From LD21 sp963715785 (GTDB lineage: Bacteria; Bacteroidota; Bacteroidia; Bacteroidales; VadinHA17), in contig OY970276.1 in the NCBI GenBank assembly GCA_963715785.1, forward strand, positions 806,001-870,000: DNA of 64,000 nucleotides. The letters run 5' to 3'. The notes beneath the pieces were generated by a model. That model saw nothing but the letters and a program-made list of their open reading frames with translations, had not been told where the DNA came from and did no database searches. A program made the position numbers and the translations under genes. Below are positions 1 to 9,300 of this stretch, piece by piece (within the stretch, counting starts at the first letter, position 1; every line of letters starts with the position of its first letter).

Positions 1-639
1 GTTTAGCTCATCCCGATAGCTATCGGGAGGCTGGAGTGTGTGATTTAAATTTGTTCTTTTAATTATCGGGGGTTTAGCTCATCCCGATGGCTATCGGGAG
101 GCCGGAGTGTGTGATTTAAATTTGTTCTTTTAATTATCGGGGGTTTAGCTCATCCCGATAGCTATCGGGAGGCTGGAGTGTGTGATTTAAATTTGTTCTT
201 TTAATTATCGGGGGTTTAGCTCATCCCGATGGCTATCGGGAGGCTGGAGTGTGTGATTTAAATTTGTTCTTTTAATTATCGGGGGTTTAGCTCATCCCGA
301 TAGCTATCGGGAGGCCGGAGTGTGTGATTTAAATTTGTTCTTTTAATTATCGGGGGTTTAGCTCATCCCGATGGCTATTGGGAGGCTGGAGTGTGTGATT
401 TAAATTTGTTCTTTTAATTATCGGGGGTTTAGCTCATCCCGATGGCTATCGGGAGGCTGGAGTGTGTGATTTAAATTTGTTCTTTTAATTATCGGGGGTT
501 TAGCTCATCCCGATGGCTATCGGGAGGCTGGAGTGTGTGATTTAAATTTGTTCTTTTAATTATCGGGGGTTTAGCTCATCCCGATGGCTATCGGGAGGCT
601 GGAGTGTGTGATTTAAATTTGTTCTTTTAATTATCGGGG
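1..639 (+). repeat. Nine tandem 71-bp repeats derived from a tRNA 5' half
   Basis: Units start at 1, 72, 143, 214, 285, 356, 427, 498 and 569, an exact 71-bp period. The tenth position (640) runs into the intact tRNA-Ala gene. Each unit holds the tRNA's first 14 nt (GGGGGTTTAGCTCA), then an 18-nt palindrome (TCCCGATAGCTATCGGGA, or GATGGC in the centre), then GGCTGGAGTGTGTGAT, which matches tRNA nt GGCTAGAGCGTGTGAC at 13 of 16 positions, then an AT-rich stretch with TAAATTTG. The palindrome therefore sits in place of the D-loop, and the D stem (GCTC/GAGT) can still pair. Copies differ at only a few sites: A/G in the palindrome centre, CTGG/CCGG, and one ATTGGG. The array probably continues left of the window. 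Confidence 0.95.
614..621 (+). promoter_or_regulatory. -7 promoter element of tRNA-Ala
   Basis: TAAATTTG is a perfect match to the Bacteroidota -7 consensus TAnnTTTG. It lies 14 nt before the tRNA 5' end, so transcription would start a few nt upstream of the mature tRNA. No clear -33 TTG is visible at the expected spacing. The same element recurs in every upstream 71-bp repeat. Confidence 0.6.
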
Positions 640-709
640 GTTTAGCTCAGTTGGCTAGAGCGTGTGACTGGCAGTCACAAGGTCAGGGGTTCGATTCCCC
701 TAATCTCCA
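636..709 (+). tRNA. tRNA-Ala (anticodon GGC)
   Basis: A complete cloverleaf can be folded by eye. The acceptor strand GGGGGTT pairs with AATCTCC and includes the G3:U70 pair that marks alanine tRNAs. The D stem is GCTC/GAGC. The anticodon stem TGTGA/TCACA closes a CTGGCAG loop with anticodon GGC. The T arm is AGGGG-TTCGATT-CCCCT. The discriminator base is A at 709. The 3' CCA is not encoded. It reads GCC/GCU codons. Its 5' third is repeated nine times just upstream. Confidence 0.96.
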
Positions 710-720
710 CGTTAATAATC

Positions 721-757
721 AGACAGTTATAATAGGCAATTATGACTGTCTTTTTTA
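721..757 (+). terminator. Intrinsic terminator after tRNA-Ala
   Basis: A 13-bp stem (721-733 with 739-751, one G:U pair) has a 5-nt loop and is followed by a run of T. It lies 11 nt after the tRNA end and should end the tRNA transcript. Confidence 0.85.
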
Positions 758-775
758 TTTGCCTCGTCGAGGTTT

Positions 776-1204
776 TTAATTTTCCAATAAATTCCTGAGA
801 GTTTGAAACATCAGCTGCCAGTTCTTTTGAGAATGATCTCTTGAATCCTCATCCGGATTATTATCCTGGGTAAAATGAAGCGTTGTACCTTTACCTTTAG
901 TAGTAAGAGTATAAACCAACCTGTGATAATTTTCTTCCTTATCGGGCACTCCGGCCAACGGACTGAAATGCGAAAGTTCAAGTGTTTTGAACGGCACTAA
1001 CCTAATGATTACGCCTTTATCCTGATAAGTTTTGCCCTCCCATACTCCTTTCCACAGTATAGGACTCCCTTCTTTCCAATCAGAGATGACTTCAGTATCA
1101 AACATATATTTCTTAATCAGACCGGGATCTGATAACGCTTCCCAGACTTTCCCGACAGGAGCATTTATTTCTATACAAACTGAAGCAACAAAACCTGTAC
1201 TCAT
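776..1204 (-). CDS. SRPBCC / AHSA1-like domain protein
   Basis: A 142-residue single-domain protein of the SRPBCC (START/Bet v1-like) superfamily, closest in pattern to the AHSA1 (activator of Hsp90 ATPase) C-terminal domain. The family signature is at the N-terminus: an opening beta strand, then APVGKVWEALSDP and the helix that lays the group over the ligand cavity, then W-K-G and F-x-P-rich strands (LELSHFSPLAG). A long C-terminal helix (NWQLMFQTLRNLLEN) closes the cavity. There is no signal peptide, so it is cytosolic. These proteins bind hydrophobic ligands or act in stress responses; the ligand here cannot be read from the sequence. It is a single gene, divergent from purU, with its 3' end facing the tRNA terminator. 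Confidence 0.85.
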   Translation of the reverse strand: MSTGFVASVCIEINAPVGKVWEALSDPGLIKKYMFDTEVISDWKEGSPILWKGVWEGKTYQDKGVIIRLVPFKTLELSHFSPLAGVPDKEENYHRLVYTLTTKGKGTTLHFTQDNNPDEDSRDHSQKNWQLMFQTLRNLLEN

Positions 1205-1315
1205 TTTCGCAGAATAATATTTTCAGATCAGAACATCGGGCATTTGACTTTGTTCGTGATTTGTGCTTTTTCTGCAATAAAAATCGTAAAATTGTGAAAC
1301 CTAATTGAATAGAAT

Positions 1316-2143
1316 ATGGTCATAATCATTCAATGCAGTGACCGCGTGGGTCTGATCGCAGCTATCACATCAGTAATAGCAAATACTGACTTAAACATTA
1401 TTTCCATGCGGGAACATGTAGATTTGGAAGAGAATAAGTTTTTTGCCAGGTTCGTAGTTGACGGCATTAAATATCCTGAAGATATTGAGTCAGCAATAAC
1501 AAAAGTATTACCGCCCGGCGCTGTCGTTAATGTAAATCCTTTGCCTGAGAAAAAAATAGTTGTTTTGGTTACAAAAGAACATCATTGCCTGAGCGACATC
1601 CTTACACGAAATCATTTCAAGACACTTGGAGCCACGGTGCAGTGTGTTATTGGCAATCATCCCGATTTGCAGGATATCACCGAACAATTTGGTGTTCCTT
1701 TCCATTTAGTTTCGCATGAGAATAAAAGTAAAGAAGTCTTTGAAGCTGAATTGACAAACATAATTATTCCGAATAAACCCGACTATCTGATATTAGCCAA
1801 GTTTATGCGTACACTTTCGCCCGGATTTATAACATCTTTCAGTTTAAAAATAATAAATATCCATCATTCATTTTTACCCGCTTTTACAGGCGCTTCCCCT
1901 TACAGACAGGCATTGAAACGTGGTGTGAAGATAATTGGTGCGACTGCTCATTTCGTAACTAACGATCTGGATGAAGGGCCAATTATTTCACAAAAAACCA
2001 TACAGGTAAACCACTCTTTCACTCTCACCGATCTGATAAAAGCAGGCAGAGAAAATGAGACTGCGACACTTGCCAAAGCAATGCAGCTGGTCTTCGACGA
2101 CAGGGTATTTGTTTATAACAACAGAACAGTAGTGTTTGAATAA
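1316..2143 (+). CDS. purU: Formyltetrahydrofolate deformylase PurU
   Basis: A 275-residue cytosolic enzyme that hydrolyses 10-formyl-tetrahydrofolate to formate and tetrahydrofolate, balancing one-carbon units and supplying formate for purine synthesis. An N-terminal ACT regulatory domain (about residues 1-78, opening with QCSDRVGLIAAITSVIA) is followed by a formyltransferase-fold domain (about 80-275). Catalytic residues are visible: N181 and H183 in NIHHSFLPAF, and the aspartate of the LDEGP loop (D219), matching the Asn/His/Asp triad of glycinamide ribonucleotide transformylase. Its length is close to the usual ~280 residues. A weak promoter candidate (TTTG at 1260, TAAAATTG at 1287) has a long spacer. 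The gene ends before the shared terminator at 2284-2317. Confidence 0.93.
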   Translation: MVIIIQCSDRVGLIAAITSVIANTDLNIISMREHVDLEENKFFARFVVDGIKYPEDIESAITKVLPPGAVVNVNPLPEKKIVVLVTKEHHCLSDILTRNHFKTLGATVQCVIGNHPDLQDITEQFGVPFHLVSHENKSKEVFEAELTNIIIPNKPDYLILAKFMRTLSPGFITSFSLKIINIHHSFLPAFTGASPYRQALKRGVKIIGATAHFVTNDLDEGPIISQKTIQVNHSFTLTDLIKAGRENETATLAKAMQLVFDDRVFVYNNRTVVFE

Positions 2144-2156
2144 GTTTTGAATGGGG

Positions 2157-2273
2157 TAGTCCTTTTTAACCGCAAAGCACGCTAAGTAGGCGCAGATCCC
2201 GATAGCAATCGGGACGCAAAGTCAACACATTATAGGTCAGCTCTTGGGGCTGCGTATCCCGAGTACTCGGGAT
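2157..2273. repeat. Dispersed intergenic repeat with two TCCCG...CGGGA palindromes
   Basis: The stretch starts with a CCTTTTTAACCGCAAAGCAC-type sequence that recurs in altered form at about 58344-58374. It then holds TCCCGATAGCAATCGGGA (2197-2214), a near copy of the palindrome in the 71-bp repeats, and a perfect 18-bp palindrome ATCCCGAGTACTCGGGAT (2256-2273). No gene is visible. The arms share TCCCG/CGGGA and only the centres differ. Confidence 0.7.
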
Positions 2274-2283
2274 TGCGAGTAAA

Positions 2284-2317
2284 AAAAATCCTGTAATCCG
2301 AAGCTTACAGGATTTTT
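2284..2317. terminator. Bidirectional terminator between purU and porP
   Basis: A 13-bp perfect stem (2284-2296 with 2305-2317) with an 8-nt loop has A-run and T-run flanks, giving a U-tract on both strands. It sits between the convergent purU (+) and PorP (-) genes and can serve both. Confidence 0.85.
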
Positions 2318-2390
2318 AATTCAAGATATAGTCCCAAAAAATCTCAGCTCAAAAGATCAATTTGATACTGCTTTCAGACTTATCAACAGG

Positions 2391-3320
2391 TTACTGGACA
2401 GGAAGTGTTTTTATGATGCTTTTTGAACTTTCCTTTTTCTTAGGCGTGAATATTTTCACTCCAAGGGTAACCTGATGACTGTTAAAAGCATTAAGGGCCA
2501 CGTTTGTGCTCATGTTAAAAGAATAATTCAGCATTATCCCTTTATAGACTTCACCTCCCACTCCTGCTCCGTAGATTCCACCGGTCCTGAGAAGGACATT
2601 TCCCCAGAATCGCTTATTCCATGTCACAGTCGGAGCAATTTCAAAGAGGGAAGGGACATGCTGGCCGCCTCTTAAGATAAAGGTCGGCTTTACATCCCAT
2701 CTGTTGTCAATCACCAGGAGATAAGAAGCATGCAAAAGGAAGTTTTTCAACGGTTTGTATGTCATATCATTGTTGGCATACTTAACCGTTCCGAACATTA
2801 CGTTTGAAAAGAGAACACCCGCCTCCAACTGCCTGTACCTGTACAACGCGCTGATATCTGTGGCAAACTTGATCCGCGACTGCTCCTGGCCGTTAAAAAG
2901 AGCCGCATCCTGCACAAAAGTAGGGTCGTTGTAATACTTTGAGAGGTCAATTGAGTTTCTGAAAAATCCAACGGACAAAGCAAAGTTTATGATATGCTCA
3001 TTCGTGATATTCACTTCATAGCTGTACGTTCCAAGCAAAAGGGTTTGCTTAAAGATATCTGTCTTGTCGTAGATAAATCGTCCGCCGAAGCCTACCCTTC
3101 CAATCTTATCGCTGTAACTCAGCTGATAGGTTTTTGGCCCCCCGTCGATCCCGGTCCAGTCGGACCTGTAATCAAGAAACAGGGTTTTACTGTTATGGAC
3201 GCCCGCATATGCTGGCGAGAGAATGAAGGGATCCATACTGTAACCTTCCATAAAAGGGAACTGCTGTCCATAAGCTATTGCCGGCATTAACACAAGCAAT
3301 AAGATTACAATCTTTTTCAT
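2391..3320 (-). CDS. PorP/SprF family T9SS outer-membrane protein (partner of giant protein 1)
   Basis: A 309-residue protein with a Sec signal peptide (MKKIVILLLVLMPAIAYGQ, cut near residue 18) and the PorP/SprF family pattern: a mature N-terminus ending SPAYAGVH, the aromatic/Asp-rich FLDYRSDWTGIDGGPKTY block, then alternating strands typical of an outer-membrane beta barrel. In Flavobacterium johnsoniae, SprF is needed to export the adhesin SprB, and type B C-terminal domains generally need a nearby PorP/SprF homologue. Here the gene follows the giant T9SS substrate with a 29-bp gap on the same strand, so the two form an operon-like pair. It differs clearly from the second copy at 56389-57375, which suggests a dedicated partner for each giant protein (inference). 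Confidence 0.9.
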   Translation of the reverse strand: MKKIVILLLVLMPAIAYGQQFPFMEGYSMDPFILSPAYAGVHNSKTLFLDYRSDWTGIDGGPKTYQLSYSDKIGRVGFGGRFIYDKTDIFKQTLLLGTYSYEVNITNEHIINFALSVGFFRNSIDLSKYYNDPTFVQDAALFNGQEQSRIKFATDISALYRYRQLEAGVLFSNVMFGTVKYANNDMTYKPLKNFLLHASYLLVIDNRWDVKPTFILRGGQHVPSLFEIAPTVTWNKRFWGNVLLRTGGIYGAGVGGEVYKGIMLNYSFNMSTNVALNAFNSHQVTLGVKIFTPKKKESSKSIIKTLPVQ

Positions 3321-3349
3321 ATCTATAGTATTTAATTTTTCAATATTAA

Positions 3350-6300
3350 TTATCTGACAATGTTGACTACACCTTTAAGAATGCCCTTCTCGGAAGATTT
3401 GATTATGTAATAGTAGGTGGCAGAAGGAAGAGGATTGCCATTCCAGGTCCCATCCCAGTCGTTGCTGTAATTGTCTGACCTGTAAACAGCTTGTCCATAC
3501 CTGTTATACACTGTCACCTGAAGTTTCCCGTACTGTTCCAGATCAGGAATATACCAGTAATCATTCACACCATCATTGTTAGGAGTAAACAGAGAAGTGA
3601 TATTAGCAAAAGTCGGAAGTGAGTTTATCGACTGAACTACCGGTTGAGCCGGATTCCAGTTCTGGTCGCCCTCCTGTGTTGCAGTTATAGTAAAGTTACC
3701 ATCCTGATTAATTATCAGCTTATTACCATTCAGACTTGCTATGTTCGGATCGGAAATTACAAAGGTTACGGGCAGCCCGCTTGAAGATGTAGCTTCAAGC
3801 ATGTAATCCTGTGTCATCCTTAATCCTGAAGGTATCTCCGTGAAAGTGATGACCTGGTCAGCCTTAGTGATTGTAAGTTCTCCCTCCACATATGTGATAT
3901 GGTAATTATTATCAGCTCCTCCGATAACAAGTATTGAATATGATCCTACATCGGCCAGTGCCGGAGCACCCGTACTGCTGAGCGTGACACCTGAAAGGAC
4001 TTCACCTGCCACCAGACCTGCAACTCTGATTTCTGTTCCTTCAAAAACAAGAGCAGTTCCATAAGTCTTGGTCTGATCATTGGCAGTGATCGTCAGCTCT
4101 TTAGGAAGAATATCAGCAATCAGTGCCGGCTGTGTGAATGTATAGTTATCAATATCTGCACCTGTAACTACAAAACCCGATGTTGAAACAGGCTTTGAAG
4201 TACCTGCATTCTTATCAGAGAAGGAACCTGTTGCCCCGGAAGTAACCAGGTTAACATCATCGCTTCCAAATATTCCGGTAAGACTGGCAGATCCTGAATT
4301 CAATACTGCATCCGTTGTACCGTCATAGGTTTTATTATCAACTGTCACACCTGAGACTGTAAGACCTGCAAGAGTAATATCTGCCGATAATGAAGGCTGT
4401 GTCAGTGTATAATTTACAGCATCGATTCCTCCTAATGTAAAGGACGAAGTTGAGACTGGCTTCCCTGTGCCTACATTCTTATCGGCAAATGTGCCGGTAG
4501 CGCCTGACGTGACCAGTACAACTGCATCACCGTCAAGAACGCCGACAAGTACGGCATTCGCGGTATTTAATGTTGCTGTTGTTGTTCCGTCATAGACCTT
4601 ATTATCTGCTAAGGCTTCGGAGATAGTTAAACCGATTGAATAGATGTCGGCCGTGGTTGTCGGCTGGATCACTGCATATTTGTAAGCATCGGCTCCGGTG
4701 AGTGCAAAACCGTCTGTCGTGACAAGTTTACCTGTACCTGCATTTTTATTCTCAAATGTACCGGTAGCACCTGTGGTTACAAGATTTACCACATCAGTTC
4801 CCAAAGCGCCGATCAGTGTTGCTCCTGCTGTGTTCAAAACAGCAGTTGTATTTCCATCATAAGCCTTATTGTCGGCAGTCACACCTGTGACAGTAAGTCC
4901 GAACTCAGCAATGCTGGCAGTGGTAGTTGGTGCTCCAGTCATAGACAAAATGTAATTTGGAGCATCAGTTCCGGCAAGAGTTGAACCTGTAAGACTTACA
5001 GGCTTATCCTGTCCTACATTCTGATTGTCGAATACAGCAACTGCGTCAAGGGTGACATCGTCACTTCCGGCTATTGTCAGAAGTGTAAGGTTATTAAGCG
5101 CAATTATTGCCGAAGTTGTCCCGTTGTAAACTTTATTATTTGCAGTAAATGTACCTCCTATTGTAAGCACTCTGGCGGTAATGTTAGCTGTAGTTCCGGG
5201 CGCTCCTGTCAGAGACAGTGTATAGTTGCCTGCATCGGCACCTGTGATTGTTGAGCCATAGAGACTAACAGTTTTGGTATTGCCAACCAGCTTATCGGAA
5301 AATACCGCATTAGCAACCAGGGTAACATTATCGGCACCTGCCACTGTGAGAAGTGTCAGACCATTATTCATGATGGTTGCATTTGTGAGAGCATCGTATA
5401 CCTTATTTGCTACGGTAAATGAGCCTCCGATAGTCAGTGAACGTGCAGTAATACTGGCCGTAGCTGTTGGAGCTCCGGTAAACGACAACAGGTAATTGAC
5501 TGCGTCGGCACCTGCCAGAGTTGAACCAGCCAGGTTAACGATTTTGCCTGTACCAATCATCCTGTCACTAAATGCCGCCACAGCAACAAGCGATACGTTA
5601 TCGCCTGTAACAGGAGTAACAAGTGTCAGATTGTTATTCGCAATAGTAGCAGCCACGGTACCGTCATATACTTTGTTATTGGCAGTAAAGGTGCCGCCTA
5701 TGGTAAGCGTTCTGGCTGTAATGCTGGCTGTCGCAGTTGGCAATCCTGCCAGGGACAAAGAATAGTTTCCGGCATCAGCACCAGTAATTGACAGCCCGGT
5801 GAGAGAGACTGTTTTTCCTGTGCCAACCATTTTATCTGCGAAGATTGCGGAAGCATTCAGGATAACATTATCAGTTCCTACAAGCGTAAGCAGAGTAAGG
5901 TTATTGGATGCGATGATTGCCGAAACCGTTCCGTCATACACCTTATTATTTGCAGTAAATGTACCGCCTACGGCGAGTATGCGCTGGTTAACAGTTAATA
6001 AACCATTTACATAGCTGATGGTATAGTTGCTGAGTCCGGTACCAATTGCAGAAGATGCCACAATCGGATATGGGCTGCCTGCCACTGTTGCACCAACAGC
6101 TGCTCCGGTACTGGTGAGGGAAACGCTGGTAATAACATCTCCGTTAATCAGTGCTCCGGCAGGTGTTGTGAATTCTGTACCTGCAAATGTTACAGTGCTG
6201 CCATAGGTTTTTGTACGGTTATTTGCCGTAACAGTAATTGCTTTTGTATTAACGGTCAATGAGCCGTTCACATAAATTATGGTATAGTTGCCCAGACCTG

Positions 6301-9300
6301 TTCCAACTGCTGCAGACGGAACAACAGGGTATGAGCCGGTAGTAGCGTTAGCGGCGGCACCTGTACTGGTAAGCGTAACGCTAGTTATTGTGTTCCCGTT
6401 AATCAGACCAGTGGATGTGAATTCCGTGCCTGTGAATGTAAATGTCTGTCCATAAGTTTTGCTCTGGTTACTGGCAGTTATTGTAAGAGCAATCGGGTTG
6501 ACAGTCAGAATACCGTTTACATAGCCGATTGTATAGTTGCTTAATCCGGTTCCTGAAGCGCCCGATATTACTATCGGATAATTTCCGGTCGTGGCAGCAA
6601 CAGGCGATCCCGTGCTTGAAAGCGATACGGTGTTGACAACGTCACCATTTACTAATCCATTGGATGTAAATTCAGTTCCTGCAAAGGTAAACAGATTACC
6701 ATAAGCTTTGCTCTGATCGGATGCTGTAATTGTCAGAGCCTTTGGATTAATAGTTAAGATCCCGTTGACATAAATTATTGTATAGTTTCCAAGGCCAGTT
6801 CCAACTGCAGCGGATGGTACTATTGAGTATGGGCCGCCGGCTATTGTTGCTGTTGCCGCAGCACCGGTACTTGTGAGAGTAACACTCGTCACTCCGTCGC
6901 TGTTTAGTAAGCCGGATGCTGTGAATTCCGTCCCTGTAAAGGTCACAGCATCACCATAGATCTTGGTTCTGTTTGATGCAGTTATAGTCAGGGCTATAGG
7001 ATCAACAGTCAATGTACCGTTGGAGTAACCAATGATATAGTTACCAAGACCTGTACCGACTGCTGAAGATGGTATTATCGGGTATGGATTTCCAGCAACT
7101 GTTGCAGTTGCTGCAGCTCCCGTACTGGTGAGAGTAACGCTGGTGACTATATCGCCATTTAACAGACCTGGAGCAGTAAATTCTGTTCCGTCAAAAATTA
7201 CAGTCTGTCCATAGTTTTTGGTTCTGTTGGTAGCTGTTACAGTAAGAGCTATTGGATCGACAGTAAGAGTACCATTAACAAAACCGATGGTATAGTTTCC
7301 GAGACCACTTCCGAGTGGTGCGGATGGTACAATTGCATATGGACCACCGGTAACTGTTGCTGTTACAGCAGCTCCCGCGCTGGTGAGGGTAACACTTGTC
7401 ACCTGGTCGGCATTGATCAAGCCTGTGGTTGTGAACTCTGTTCCGGCAAAGGTTACAGTCTCACCATAGTTTTTCGTTCTGTCGCTGGCAGTAATCGTAA
7501 GTGCTTTAGCAGTGATATTAAAATCAGCGGTATTGTAAGTAATTGTGTAGTTGTTCAATAAAGCTGATGGACTAAGCACAGCACTGATTATATACGGACT
7601 GCCTGCGACGGTTTCACCTGAAGTTCTTGAATAAACTGCAGTTATATTGTCACCAGCGAGGAATCCTGTTAAGGTACCAGTGAATGCAGGATCTGAATCT
7701 CCATAAATTTTACCTGAAGGATCCGGTGTCACTGATGCAGCTTTTGGTGTAATACTGAAGTTTGCCGATACAAAGCTGATTGTATAATTAGTGTTAACAA
7801 GAGATCCCTGGCCTATTGGATAGTTGCCTACAGTTTCTCCTGCCGTACGGTCAAGTACTCCAGTGAAGGAAACAATATCACCATTCGGAAGTGAAGATGC
7901 CACTGCCGGTACTGAAGTATATGTAAAAGGAAGCGGGTCATCCGAGCCGTAAATCTTCATCTGACCGGCATCAGCTGTGACTGTGATTGGCATTGGAGTG
8001 ATAGTGAAGTTATCCTCTGCATAAGTGATAGTGTAGTTGTCATTGGCAAGATCACCCTGTCCTATAACGTAGCTTCCCACATTTTCACCGATTTCACGGC
8101 TAAGTGCTCCTGTGAAGGATACATTTGCACCGTTCGGAAGTAATCCCGTCGGTAATGATGTGTATGTGAATGGAAGAGGATCAACTGCTCCATATACCTT
8201 TGTCTGACCGGCATCGGCTGTGACTGTGATTGGCATCGGAGTGATCGTAAAGTTATCCTGTACATAAGTGATAGTGTAGTTTGCATTTCCAAGATCACCC
8301 TGGCCTATTATATAGCTTCCCACATTTTCTCCGTTTTCACGGCTAAGCGCTCCTGTGAAGGATACAGCCTCACCATTTGCCAATACAGATCCGTTTGCCG
8401 GAACTGAGGTAAAGGAGAATGGAAGAGGATCAACTGCTCCATAAACCTTCGTCTGACCGGCGTCGGCTGTGACTGTGATCGGCATTCCGGTAATTACGAA
8501 GTTAGCCGGTACATAGTTGATAGTGTAGTTCGCATTGGCAAGATCACCCTGTCCTATTACATAGCTTCCTGCACTTTCTCCGGCTTCACGGCTAAGCGCT
8601 CCTGTGAAGGATACACTTGCTCCGTTTGGAAGTAATCCTGTCGGTATTGATGTATATGTGAATGGAAGAGGATCAACTTCGCCATAAATCTTTGTCTGGC
8701 CGGCATCGGCTGTGACTGTAATTGGCATCGGTGTGATCGTGAAATTATCGGCTTCATAAGTGATGGTATAGTTGCCATTGGCAAGATCACCCTGTCCTAT
8801 CGGGTAGCTTCCAACAATTTCACCTGCCGTACGGCTAAGTGCTCCTGTAAAGGTTACAGCGTCGCCATTCGGAAGTGTGCCTGTTGGTAATGATGTAAAT
8901 GTAAATTGAAGAGGATCAACTGCTCCATAAACCTTCGTCTGACCGGCGTCGGCTGTGACTGTGATTGGCATTGGAGTGATAGTGAAGTTGTCCTCTGCAT
9001 AAGTGATAGCGTAGTTGTCATTGGCAAGATCACCCTGTCCTATAACGTAGCTTCCCACATTTTCACCGATTTCACGGCTAAGTGCTCCAGTGAAGGATAC
9101 ATTTGCACCGTTCGGAAGTAATCCCGTCGGTAATGATGTGTATGTGAATGGAAGAGGATCAACTGCTCCATATACCTTTGTCTGGCCGGCATCGGCTGTG
9201 ACTGTGATTGGCATCGGAGTGATTGTAAAGTTATCCTGTACATAAGTGATAGTGTAGTTCGCATTTCCAAGATCACCCTGTCCTATTACATAGCTTCCCA

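Noticed and set aside
1..639. CRISPR-like array
   Set aside because: The 71-bp units have no unique spacers; the whole unit repeats and matches the adjacent tRNA.
1260..1294. Promoter for purU (TTTG and TAAAATTG)
   Set aside because: The spacer is 23 bp and the -7 element has a mismatch, so it was not listed as a feature.
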